From Euperipatoides rowelli (Eukaryota; Onychophora; Udeonychophora; Euonychophora; Peripatopsidae), in assembly GCA_003024985.2 (NCBI GenBank), contig PXIH01S0012674.1: 10,573 nucleotides of DNA; one strand, 5' to 3'. The notes under the pieces were generated by a model. That model ran no database searches, was not told the DNA's origin, and saw nothing but the letters and a program-made list of their open reading frames with translations. A program made the position numbers and the translations under genes. This document shows, piece by piece, positions 1-7,256 of the stretch (the first letter of the stretch is position 1; every line of letters begins with the position of its first letter).

Positions 1-38
1 AACACAAGTATACAGTTATATACAATAAATTATATGCC

Positions 39-2780
39 TTAGCCTAACCTATACCTTAAAGTCTCATTATTCCACTTTTTCACCCAAATATCAAATTCCA
101 TGAAGTCAAGATCATGGCAAAATAACTTAGTTACATTTAATCTAAATCTATGTATGGAGTCTTCATTTCTATCCTGAAATACTCTAACACATCTTAATTC
201 CCATATTGACTGGAAGAGCATAGTCACCAATGTAAACAACTCTTTCCTTTCGGATATACACACAAAGAAATCAACCAAATTTCTTGGTATTTTAAGCCTA
301 AATATTTCCCCAAACCATTTTCTCAACGTCTCAAAGCGTTTACAGAAGAACAAAATATGTACTAGATCTTCTGGACAACCACAAAACAAGCATTCCTGAT
401 GTATCAATATTTTATAATTTTGGATAAGCCACAAGTTTGTAGGCAACACAGAATAATATAATTTTAACAAAAAATTGACAGTTCCTGGTTTCGCCCTCTT
501 CCACATCTCAGATTTCCTTATTTTACACATATGATAATAATTATCATTAAGTGCAATTTCTCTTACCAACAGATTGTATGCCAAATAACTGATTTTCCCC
601 ATCACTATGTTCAGTTCATGACAAACATCGAGTAAATTGATAACTGATCTTTCCATATTAGATTTCCCTACTAGAGCCTTTAGAAGTGCATCAACATCAT
701 ATTCCCTGTCGAAGATCAAAATTCTGTGTGGTGGTGGAGTGTCAACCACATTTATCCATTCATTTTCAGCAGCATGGTTCACAAAAAACACCGCCCCATT
801 GAACATATTGACTGTATTCCTAATATTGAGACAAGTCAGTCCCAAACCTCCCATTGACAGAGGAAGATTCATCAATTTATTTGGGATCATTGTTCTTTTC
901 TTTTGCCATATAAACCTATTGAGTATCACAGCTACCTTTTTGTAAAAAGAGTTAGTAAATTTATAATGGATCATAAAATAATTTAATTTACTGAGCAGGT
1001 AAACGTTAGAAATCTGTATCCTCTGCAATATAGACAAGTTCTTATATCTTAACTGATCTATTGCAGGCTGTAACTCAGTTAAAAATTTTTCTGAAATTAT
1101 TCTAATAGGTAATTTTCCCACGAATGGGAAAGGGCATCCCAAAAATTTCTTTGGCAACAGATTTCCCAAACCATGGACCAATCTATTCCCGACAGGACAA
1201 TAAATGGATGACTTACTCCGGTTAATCCTGGTTCCAGTCTTCCCAGCGAATGCATCTCTAACTTGTAAAACTTTATCCTTTTTATCCTTTAATATTACAA
1301 TAAAGTCATCAAGATATGCCAGAGTTCCTACATATGTTTTTATACCAACGAGCTCAACACCCAACCTCAAGCTCTGAATTTCCTTTAATAACTCATCTAT
1401 ATACATACAAAACAACATCGCAGAGAGTATTGAGCCCTGTGCTATCCCCCTGGATACCTGTATATACTGTAAAATATAGTTTCCTATCCTTGGGATAAAC
1501 TCCTTATTCGTTAAGTAATTAATTATTCCTCTTGAGAGTGATGAGTTGCCAAACATATCTATAATCTTCTCAACAAGATAAACATGTGATACACCATCAA
1601 ATGCCCTGGCGATATCACAAAATATAATCACCGAATTGCGATATACCTTAGGTTCCGCTCTAAACTGATCAACAGTATATAAAAACACAGATATCAAATT
1701 GTGAATATTCCTTCCTGGCAGACCAAACTGCATCTCTGAAACTTTTTCACAAACAGTATCTTTCATTTTCTCAAAAAGAATTTTTGAAAAAATTTTTGCA
1801 TCCACATCAGAGACCGTTATTGGTCGAAAAGAGTCGATTTTCGGTATCTGAATATTATTATCTTTTGAACCTTTCTTTTTCAGGACAAAGTAAGCCTTGA
1901 ACATGTACATTCTGAAGCATATATTATTAATTAATTTGTTAAACAACTGTATAAGAATCCTAAAAATAATATGAGAGAACCTGTTAATTATCTTTATTGA
2001 GATCCCATCAGGGCCAATTCCAGCTCTTTTATTTAAAGAACTAATTGCATTTTGAAGACTAACATCATCAATCAAGAAATCATATTGAGGCATTCTGTCA
2101 GCATATTTTAACCCATCACATATTTTCCCATCATCCAGCCCCTTCTCATAGAAACCATCCTTAAAGTAATAATAAATATACTCAAACGCATCTTCGAAAA
2201 ACAAATCCTTATTACCATCATTAATAGCTGTCACAGGGGTATTCGGTAGCTTAACAAACATATTTAACCTAGCTAACTTCTTTACATCGTTTACACTCTT
2301 AACAAACTTTTCACTGTAAAAAATATATTTGTATATCTTATCACGCCTAGTCTTAAGAGACTTCAGTAGAGTTTTCACATTATACAACTCTTCACAATTA
2401 ACATTTTTATCGCCATACATCAAATTTAGTTGCATTGTCAATTCATTAATTTCCGCATTTCTTTTTTGTATATAAGTAAAATTTCGTTTGTTGAACCACT
2501 TATTAATTTGTATTTTCAACTCATACCAATGAAAGAAAGAAATTTCCTCCTGAATCAAAACATCATAACATTTAGTATATATAAACGAATAGTCTATATA
2601 CTGGAATCGATAATCAGGTGAAATCCGCCGTTTTAATCTCGCTTTAATCACCCTACTATCCTCATCAATATAATCCACTTTATTATTTTTTAAAGTTACC
2701 ATTAAAGCAACATGGTCCGAAAACTCAACAGGAAGATAATTCAATATAGCATCGATTGCATAAGATACCGTGATACACAT
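39..2780 (-). CDS. LINE ORF2, main part: reverse transcriptase and C-terminal zinc motif
   Basis: This is the catalytic polymerase of the LINE. Numbering residues from 2786, the open frame begins with the last endonuclease motif (FSDH, 22-25). The RT fingers follow, with DSFRPITVSDVDAKIFSKIL (318-337) and QFGLPGRNIHN (353-363). Motif A is FCDIARAFD with Asp391, motif B is RGIAQGSILS (446-455), and motif C is LAYLDDFIV with the YLDD aspartates at 493-494. After the thumb comes PLSMGGLGL (about 642-650). A C-terminal C-x2-C-x7-H-x4-C motif (Cys799, Cys802, His810, Cys815) resembles the zinc-binding tail of L1/Tx1/R1-like ORF2 proteins. There are 915 residues without a stop, and the polymerase residues look intact. 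The true protein starts in the endonuclease part; no good ATG belongs to this frame alone. Confidence 0.9.
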   Translation of the reverse strand: MCITVSYAIDAILNYLPVEFSDHVALMVTLKNNKVDYIDEDSRVIKARLKRRISPDYRFQYIDYSFIYTKCYDVLIQEEISFFHWYELKIQINKWFNKRNFTYIQKRNAEINELTMQLNLMYGDKNVNCEELYNVKTLLKSLKTRRDKIYKYIFYSEKFVKSVNDVKKLARLNMFVKLPNTPVTAINDGNKDLFFEDAFEYIYYYFKDGFYEKGLDDGKICDGLKYADRMPQYDFLIDDVSLQNAISSLNKRAGIGPDGISIKIINRFSHIIFRILIQLFNKLINNICFRMYMFKAYFVLKKKGSKDNNIQIPKIDSFRPITVSDVDAKIFSKILFEKMKDTVCEKVSEMQFGLPGRNIHNLISVFLYTVDQFRAEPKVYRNSVIIFCDIARAFDGVSHVYLVEKIIDMFGNSSLSRGIINYLTNKEFIPRIGNYILQYIQVSRGIAQGSILSAMLFCMYIDELLKEIQSLRLGVELVGIKTYVGTLAYLDDFIVILKDKKDKVLQVRDAFAGKTGTRINRSKSSIYCPVGNRLVHGLGNLLPKKFLGCPFPFVGKLPIRIISEKFLTELQPAIDQLRYKNLSILQRIQISNVYLLSKLNYFMIHYKFTNSFYKKVAVILNRFIWQKKRTMIPNKLMNLPLSMGGLGLTCLNIRNTVNMFNGAVFFVNHAAENEWINVVDTPPPHRILIFDREYDVDALLKALVGKSNMERSVINLLDVCHELNIVMGKISYLAYNLLVREIALNDNYYHMCKIRKSEMWKRAKPGTVNFLLKLYYSVLPTNLWLIQNYKILIHQECLFCGCPEDLVHILFFCKRFETLRKWFGEIFRLKIPRNLVDFFVCISERKELFTLVTMLFQSIWELRCVRVFQDRNEDSIHRFRLNVTKLFCHDLDFMEFDIWVKKWNNETLRYRLG

Positions 2781-3345
2781 AATCAATTTTAGATCTTACC
2801 TTTCCATTATCAAATGTCATCACATTATCAGATCCCAAATATCGAGCGAGATCAACTATTTCATATCTATATAACTTCTGATTAAAAAATTTAACATTTT
2901 GTAAATGATGATAATTAAAGTCACCAGCCAACAACGTTGGATAGTTGGCATCAAAAACCAACTGAGATAATCTTAACAATTCTGAATTCTTTCTCACTTC
3001 CAAGTTAGGACCGTAATAGTTAATGATATTAAAAGTCTGCTCACCTATATCAATCACTATTTTAATAATCCTTTCATCAGAATCGAGGATTCGTAAATTT
3101 CTCATATGTTGACATCTACGGATCCCAATAGCAACACCTGCATTTCCTCTTAGACTCGAACCATAAATTATCTCATATGTCATGCTTATATTTTGAAGCG
3201 CACCCTGTTGACGAGACTTCTTTAAACTTGTTTCTTGAATCAGAAATATATCAATCTGTTTCATTAACAAAAATGAATAAAATATTGCCATTTTAGATTT
3301 AGCATTCACACCCCTGACATTAAGGGAAAGAAAATTAATATACAT
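2725..3345 (-). CDS. LINE ORF2, N-terminal part: AP-endonuclease domain (up to frameshift)
   Basis: This part encodes the endonuclease that nicks target DNA for target-primed reverse transcription. Motifs of the exonuclease/endonuclease/phosphatase family appear in order: LSLNVRGV (catalytic Asn), FLIQETSLK (metal-binding Glu), NYYGPN, AGDFNYHH (Asp/Asn pair) and KIDYVYHG. The last motif, FSDHVAL, lies in the next reading frame at the start of the RT part. A one- or two-base indel between about 2770 and 2735 must therefore have split one ORF2. An upstream TTG extends the frame to 3354, but the first ATG is at 3345, inside the end of ORF1. In this frame the protein runs out into a stop at 2725. 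All other catalytic residues look present, so the domain was functional before the frameshift. Confidence 0.82.
   Translation of the reverse strand: MYINFLSLNVRGVNAKSKMAIFYSFLLMKQIDIFLIQETSLKKSRQQGALQNISMTYEIIYGSSLRGNAGVAIGIRRCQHMRNLRILDSDERIIKIVIDIGEQTFNIINYYGPNLEVRKNSELLRLSQLVFDANYPTLLAGDFNYHHLQNVKFFNQKLYRYEIVDLARYLGSDNVMTFDNGKVRSKIDYVYHGILCNRCYIELSSC
3335..3345 (-). promoter_or_regulatory. ORF1/ORF2 start-stop overlap (ATGTATATTAA)
   Basis: The ORF2 ATG (3345-3343) lies 11 bases from the end of the ORF1 stop TAA (3337-3335), in a different frame. This geometry suits translational coupling, in which the ribosome ends ORF1 and restarts on the nearby ATG, as shown for the SART1 LINE of silkworm. 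The overlap is seen directly; the mechanism is inferred. Confidence 0.45.
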
Positions 3346-4486
3346 TATTAACAACTATAAAAAGTTTATTAATACTATTTTTTTGTGTATGCAACTTTTT
3401 CCCCACCACTTTTTCATCACTTCCATCTTCAATAAGTCTATCGCTCTGCAACCCTTGATATTGTATAAGTTTATCCTGATCAACTGGCTTAGCATATGTT
3501 ATTGGATTAGACAATGTAGACTCCACAAAATCCTTATAATATTCATCACTGCTGCCCAATTGACTCTCTGCAATAGAATTTGCACTATAAATTATTTCCA
3601 TTTCTTCATCATTATGTTTAGCTTTATCCACTTCATCATATACCTCCTTAAATAATTCCATCATAGTATTGTCATTAACCATTGTCTTAGCTGCATAGGA
3701 CTTCTGACATTTGTAATTATTATCAACCATTTTTTTACAGCTAAAACATTTAGTAAATTTACAGTCACGAACAAAATGTCCCTCATTATTGCACCTAAAG
3801 CATATTGGGCCTCTTCCTCTGGCCTTTAATACCACCTTTATATTATTTTTTTCATACAAACTAGGGACATCCTCCTTTTTAACTCCTTCATTTAACTTTA
3901 ATATAAATGTTACCGGAGAAGTTTCCATTGGTTCACAATCAGAAACTTCAATATACTTTGGTTTAATTTCTGAAACAACTCCAACATCCTTAAGGAAATC
4001 TGGGATATTTTCACTGACTACATGAGCCGGAACATTGTCCACCGTAATTTTAAGCTCCTTAATTTCAGCAATATCGTCAATAAATACCAATTCACACCCG
4101 TCAATAACATCCGCCATTTCCTTGAATTGAACTAAGGCCTGAGGATTACGAAACTTAACGTAATGAAATTTTGGGTTCGGCCACGTGTAGAATTGCGCTA
4201 CATATTTTATTATTTTATTCTGTATACAAAATTTAAGAATTGAAGTTGCACTGACCTTTTTCAATAAATCTCCTTCATAACATGCAAACATCACCGAGTC
4301 CTCAACCAACATATCCATCAATGACGTAGACCAAAATTTAAATTCCTTGTTTAGCTTAATTCTCTCCCTGTTTGGCAAAATAATGTTATCTCCATTATTT
4401 GATGCCTTCATCTGTTTATTTCCTAATTTACTATTTTCCGAGCCGTCACTAGCAAATCCTACCAAACAAATTCCCGCAAATGCCAT
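3335..4486 (-). CDS. LINE ORF1, gag-like nucleic-acid-binding protein with CCHC zinc knuckle
   Basis: In LINEs of this type ORF1 coats the element RNA and is needed for retrotransposition. The first ATG in the frame is at 4486, giving about 383 residues. The frame is open further upstream to a TGA before 4540, but only through a TTG, so I prefer 4486. The clearest motif is a CCHC knuckle, CFRCNNEGHFVRDC (C-x2-C-x4-H-x4-C), at about residues 229-242. A further Cys pair follows (KCFSCKK), which may be a decayed second knuckle. The part before the knuckle (KITVDNVPAHVV...IPDFLKDVGVV) has the look of the RRM-like folds found in Tx1/L1-type ORF1 proteins, but I cannot confirm the fold. The C-terminal region is acidic and low in recognisable motifs. 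No stop or frameshift is visible. The last codons overlap the start of ORF2. Confidence 0.8.
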   Translation of the reverse strand: MAFAGICLVGFASDGSENSKLGNKQMKASNNGDNIILPNRERIKLNKEFKFWSTSLMDMLVEDSVMFACYEGDLLKKVSATSILKFCIQNKIIKYVAQFYTWPNPKFHYVKFRNPQALVQFKEMADVIDGCELVFIDDIAEIKELKITVDNVPAHVVSENIPDFLKDVGVVSEIKPKYIEVSDCEPMETSPVTFILKLNEGVKKEDVPSLYEKNNIKVVLKARGRGPICFRCNNEGHFVRDCKFTKCFSCKKMVDNNYKCQKSYAAKTMVNDNTMMELFKEVYDEVDKAKHNDEEMEIIYSANSIAESQLGSSDEYYKDFVESTLSNPITYAKPVDQDKLIQYQGLQSDRLIEDGSDEKVVGKKLHTQKNSINKLFIVVNNVY

Positions 4487-4559
4487 CCCGAACTTTCGCA
4501 ATATAGCGTACGGTATTTCAATCCATTGTAAGCCAATCAACGCGATGTTACTTCAGCAA

Positions 4560-4880
4560 AATCTCGCGACCAACTCACTTTTTAATAGTAAAGATGTTTA
4601 ACAATATAACAACCTATAAATATAAATAGACGATAAGCATACATTTGTGGCCAATCCGACTGTCTGATTGAAAATACATTTAAAAAAAAAAATAGCTGCC
4701 TGAAAGAAAGATTTTGTACAACACTGATTGTTTTAAAACACATTTATTAAAAATTAAATTGTCTAAAAACGATACATTTCTATCAGTCTGAATGTCAAAC
4801 AAAAAAAAAAACTCCGATAGAAATATTTATAGTGCGCTGGTTGAAAGTTTTGCTTTATAAAAAAAAAACATTAAGTTTTA
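4560..4880. other. AT-rich stretch without a gene, between LINE leader and hAT end
   Basis: I see no coding sequence here on either strand. The stretch contains A-runs at 4681-4692, 4801-4811 and about 4860-4868, and a 9-bp inverted pair (ATTTCTATC at 4776-4784, GATAGAAAT at 4816-4824). The left part may still be the 5' UTR of the LINE and the right part the interior of the hAT-like element. The junction between them cannot be placed by eye. Confidence 0.4.
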
Positions 4881-4998
4881 ATTGCCAGACATTTGCAGAC
4901 GGGCCGCAATCAATGTATTTATTTTAGATTGACAAAGGGCCGCACTAGATGACATATAGGGCCCAGGTGGCCCTCGGGCCGTGTGTTTGAGACCCCTG
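4880..4998. mobile_element. hAT-like DNA transposon terminus (right end on + strand)
   Basis: A GC-rich block stands out from its AT-rich surroundings: repeated GGGCCGC words, then GGGCCGTGTGTTTGAGACCCCTG ending at 4998. Read inward from the end it starts CAGGGGTCTCAAAC and runs into CGGCCCGAGGGCC, the typical terminus of many hAT elements of the ZBED/SPIN-like type. The eight bases outside (4999-5006, GGCTAATA) would be the target duplication; the matching end is not in the window. No transposase segment is recognisable. The element extends to lower coordinates and seems to be interrupted by, or to abut, the LINE. Confidence 0.6.
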
Positions 4999-5004
4999 GG
5001 CTAA

Positions 5005-5245
5005 TAACTTTATAAAAAAGGAAAAGAACAAAAAAAAAATTATTAAGGGTAAATATTCATTTAAGCTCGTTTTAAAACTCCTTAAAAGACAAATAACTAC
5101 TTCCACAGGAGATCATTCCAGAACCTCAAATTTCTATTTGTGATGATTTTTTTGTTTTCTTGAGGTTCTAGAATAATTTAAATCGAGCTTAAAAGGGTGA
5201 TTGCTTCTAGTTGGGTAAGTAGAAATTTTATAATAACCATCCTTA
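5005..5245 (-). pseudogene. Jockey-like LINE, C-terminal tail of the RT protein (fragment)
   Basis: In minus sense this region reads DGYYKISTYPTRSNHPFKL, then NYSRTSRK, and after a stop and frame changes RFWNDL and SPVEVVICLLRSFKTSLNEY. This is the usual end of Jockey/CR1-type RT proteins: TRG/S-H..KL, SRT..RK.FF, WN.LP..VV....S..SFK..L. No such tail exists in Ty3/gypsy proteins, so the sequence changes family at about 5245. The fragment probably belongs to the same element as the RT body at 8465-9790. Its 3' UTR is cut short by the hAT terminus at 4998. At least one stop (near 5138) and one frameshift disable it. Confidence 0.6.
5060..5193. repeat. Two-part imperfect inverted repeat
   Basis: Outer arms 5060-5076 (TTTAAGCTCGTTTTAAA) and 5177-5193 (TTTAAATCGAGCTTAAA) are inverted copies with one mismatch in 17. 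Inner arms 5115-5129 (ATTCCAGAACCTCAA) and 5160-5174 (TTGAGGTTCTAGAAT) match with one mismatch in 15. The spacing is lopsided: 38 bases between arms on the left and 2 on the right. All four arms fall inside the Jockey-like coding tail. Confidence 0.75.
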
Positions 5246-5460
5246 TTATTTAAAATAATCAACAGTCAATTTGTCTTTATCTTTGTTAGCCGATTTCATT
5301 TTTCCAGAGAGATTTTTCACCTTTTTCGGCCACCCTTCCATATAATACTTTTTAAGAAGTTTTAAAAATTCATCTTTTTCTGTCTCTTCCTGAAATTGTC
5401 TTAATTTATTTTGAGAAACCAGAACAGTTTTTTTATTGTATGAACTTTTTAAAATTGCAT
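5246..5460 (-). pseudogene. Ty3/gypsy integrase, N-terminal fragment
   Basis: The minus frame is open for about 70 codons and reads VLVSQNKLRQFQEETEKDEF, LLKKYYMEGWPKKVKNLSG and DKLTVDYFK, followed by a stop at 5246-5248. This matches the linker between RNase H and integrase in Mag-like elements (..LQ..KKYILEGWP...ELSV-type). The HHCC zinc module and the D,D-35-E catalytic core that should follow are absent. A short frameshift in an A/T run near 5455 separates it from the RNase H part. Confidence 0.7.
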
Positions 5461-5461
5461 A

Positions 5462-5841
5462 GTTTCTTCATTTTTTCTAGCTGTGAAATTCCTTGACAAG
5501 AGATCAGCGACAAACATCATTTTGCCTGGTAGATAGTTTACATCCAAATCATATCACAATAGGTTTAAAGACATTCGCTGCAATCTGGCTGTAGCATTAC
5601 CAATGCTTTTTTTAAAGATATATTCCAATGGCTTATGATCCGTATGCACTGATATTCTTGGTCCATAAATATAAGAATGATTTTTTTTGTATGCATAGCA
5701 AATGCTTAAAAGCTCCTTTTCAATTTGGGCATATCTTTGCTCAGTGCTTGACAGGCTCCTAGATGCAAAACTGATTGGTTCTCCATTAATCAGGAGACAA
5801 CAGCCTAGTCTTTCCTTGCTTGCATCCGTTTGTATTGTCAA
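5462..5841 (-). pseudogene. Ty3/gypsy RNase H domain and tether
   Basis: RNase H removes the RNA strand during reverse transcription. The acidic residues are visible in TIQTDASKERLGCCLL (Asp), YAQIEKELLSICYA (Glu) and SVHTDHKPLEYIF (Asp). The ARLQRMSLNLL end of the domain follows, then an in-frame TGA near 5551, and then in the same frame YDLDVNYLPGKMM and ADLLSR, the usual tether to integrase. Only the stop interrupts this part. It is well preserved relative to the RT upstream. Confidence 0.82.
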
Positions 5842-5914
5842 GTTTGCACCTGGCTATAGTATTTTAGAAGTAGCACCTGCATTAATTTGATTTTGAAAAT
5901 CTATATTTTTTTAA

Positions 5915-6795
5915 AAAGCATTCGCAGAGGTGCCGATGTTTGTGCTAATTGCGGAATAAACCTACTACAATAATTCAGCATACCCAAGATGGATTCCAGT
6001 TCAGTTCGATTGGTTGGTTCCTTAAGCTCCTTTATTGACTTTATCCTCTCAGGATCTGGCTGCATGCCATCACTTTAGAATACCATGCCTATTTATTATA
6101 CTTTATTGATTCTAAACTGAACCTTATTTTTATTAAAAGTAGCCTAATATATTTTCTGGCCATTATAACAATATTATTCAAGGCTTCATCATGCTCTTCA
6201 ATGTTATTTGTAGCTAGAATCAAATCATCAACGAAAACAGTAACAAAGGGAATTCCACCGAAAATTTGATAAATGATTTTTTGAAATATTTTGGGAGCAG
6301 AAGCCAACCTGAATGGCATTCTTTTAAATCGATACCTTCCAAAAGGTGTGTGAAAGGTGCCTAATTTACTACTGTCAGTATCTAATTGGAGTTGGTGAAA
6401 TCCTTCTCATGTCCAATACTGTAAAGACTTTTTTGTTGGCAAAACTAGGTGTTAATTCCATCTCATTGGGAATTTGAAAATGTTCCCTTAAAAGTTATTT
6501 AAATCCCAAGAATCCAAGCACCAACACAATGAACCATTTTGCTTTTCAACAATCACCAGGTTCTGTTTCCATTCAGTTGGTTCATTAACTCATACTATTA
6601 TATCATTTTTTTTCATATTTAGCTAACGTTTCTTTCAATTTACTTTTTAGTCTTTCAGCCACTCTATAGGGTGGTCTTAGTACTAGCACAGTATCTTTCT
6701 TAATACATATCTATTGTTTTATTTGATAGCAACCAATTCCTTCAAAAACATCAGCATTTCTTTTTATGAAGTTAGTTTTATCTAAATACAACTTT
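5915..6795 (-). pseudogene. Ty3/gypsy reverse transcriptase, broken by stops and frameshifts
   Basis: The fragments follow the order of a gypsy RT. FEGIGCYQIKQ and an in-frame stop come first, then PPYRVAERLKSKLKETLAKY, then EPTEWKQNLVIVEKQNGSLC with CLDSWDLNNF. Motif A (VFTVLDM) is followed by a frameshift into GFHQLQLD. Next are FHTPFGRYRFKRMPFRLASA and motif C (VTVFVDDLILA, aspartates at about 6229-6224) with EEHDEAL. The connection domain comes last (PDPERIKSIKELKEPTNRTE, LGMLNYCSRFIPQLA). The catalytic aspartates are still visible, but at least two stops and several frame changes prevent translation. The longest open piece is 6319-6089. Confidence 0.85.
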
Positions 6796-7256
6796 TCTAC
6801 CACAACATTATTTACTCTTTGAATTAAGTTTAGCTGCTTGTCGATTCCAATCCTAATATTGGAACTTCATCAACATCCAATACAATAAATTCCAGTTTCT
6901 TATTTATTTCCCTAAATTTTACTTCCAATTCAATAACATCATTCGGTATTAATATAGCACCACCATATGCCACCACTCTGATTTTTTTTTTGGTTTGCCT
7001 AGTTACAACCAACTTTTAAATTATTACAATATTTAGATGGCAAAATGGTGGACTCGGACCCGGTATCCAATTTAAACCCAATAGACTTAACATTTATTTC
7101 CAACATTTCAAACCAATTACCAGTGGACTCTTCCTTACCATTTTTTAGGCTATTAATAACAAAAGGCTTAGATTCAACATCTTCTAATGTTATACTGGCT
7201 AGAAAAGGCCCAGTCAGAAGTTCTGTGAAAAAGGACCATTTCTGTAGTTGTGACAT
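6795..7256 (-). pseudogene. Ty3/gypsy aspartic protease and linker
   Basis: The retropepsin signature is GFKLDTGSESTILPSKY (active-site D-T-G) within the frame starting at 7256. The frame shifts near 7010, and the second half continues as TRQTKKKIRVVAYGGAILIP and LEFIVLDVDEVPILGLE, the usual flap-side and ILG motifs. Another shift near 6840 leads to DKQLNLIQRV and the RT. The protease frame overlaps the end of the zinc-knuckle frame (7256-7214), so gag and pol sit in different frames; whether that was programmed or is decay cannot be told. Confidence 0.82.

Larger units (their letters stand above)
1..4560 (-). mobile_element. Two-ORF non-LTR retrotransposon (LINE), L1/Tx1-like, nearly complete
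   Basis: Read on the minus strand, this element has the standard layout of an autonomous LINE: a short 5' leader, a gag-like ORF1 with a CCHC knuckle, then an ORF2 with an APE-type endonuclease, a reverse transcriptase and a C-terminal zinc motif. The GRNIHN block, the GGLGL block after the RT and the C-x2-C-x7-H-x4-C tail suggest the L1/Tx1 group, which is a family inference by eye. ORF1 is open and ORF2 has only one visible frameshift, so the copy is younger than the other retroelements here. Only 38 bases follow the ORF2 stop before the window edge, so the 3' UTR and tail are not visible. The 5' boundary is not sharp; 4560 is an estimate placed just upstream of ORF1. Confidence 0.85.

Noticed and set aside
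637-945. Plus-strand open frame of 102 codons
   Set aside because: It lies opposite the LINE RT coding sequence, has no recognisable domain, and its peptide is the antisense of conserved RT-tail motifs. The same holds for the plus-strand frames at 1316-1498, 2430-2621, 3383-3655, 3789-4025 and 4347-4601.
3345-3354. TTG codons upstream of ORF2 (3354) and ORF1 (4540) as start sites
   Set aside because: TTG starts are not expected in animal mRNA, and each frame has a suitable ATG downstream (3345 and 4486).
4776-4824. 9-bp inverted pair ATTTCTATC / GATAGAAAT
   Set aside because: It is short and AT-rich, with a 31-base spacer. It is not distinguishable from chance or from the interior of a transposon.
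5702-5890. Plus-strand open frame opposite RNase H
   Set aside because: It is the antisense shadow of a clear RNase H domain. The plus frame at 7045-7263 is likewise a shadow of the protease.
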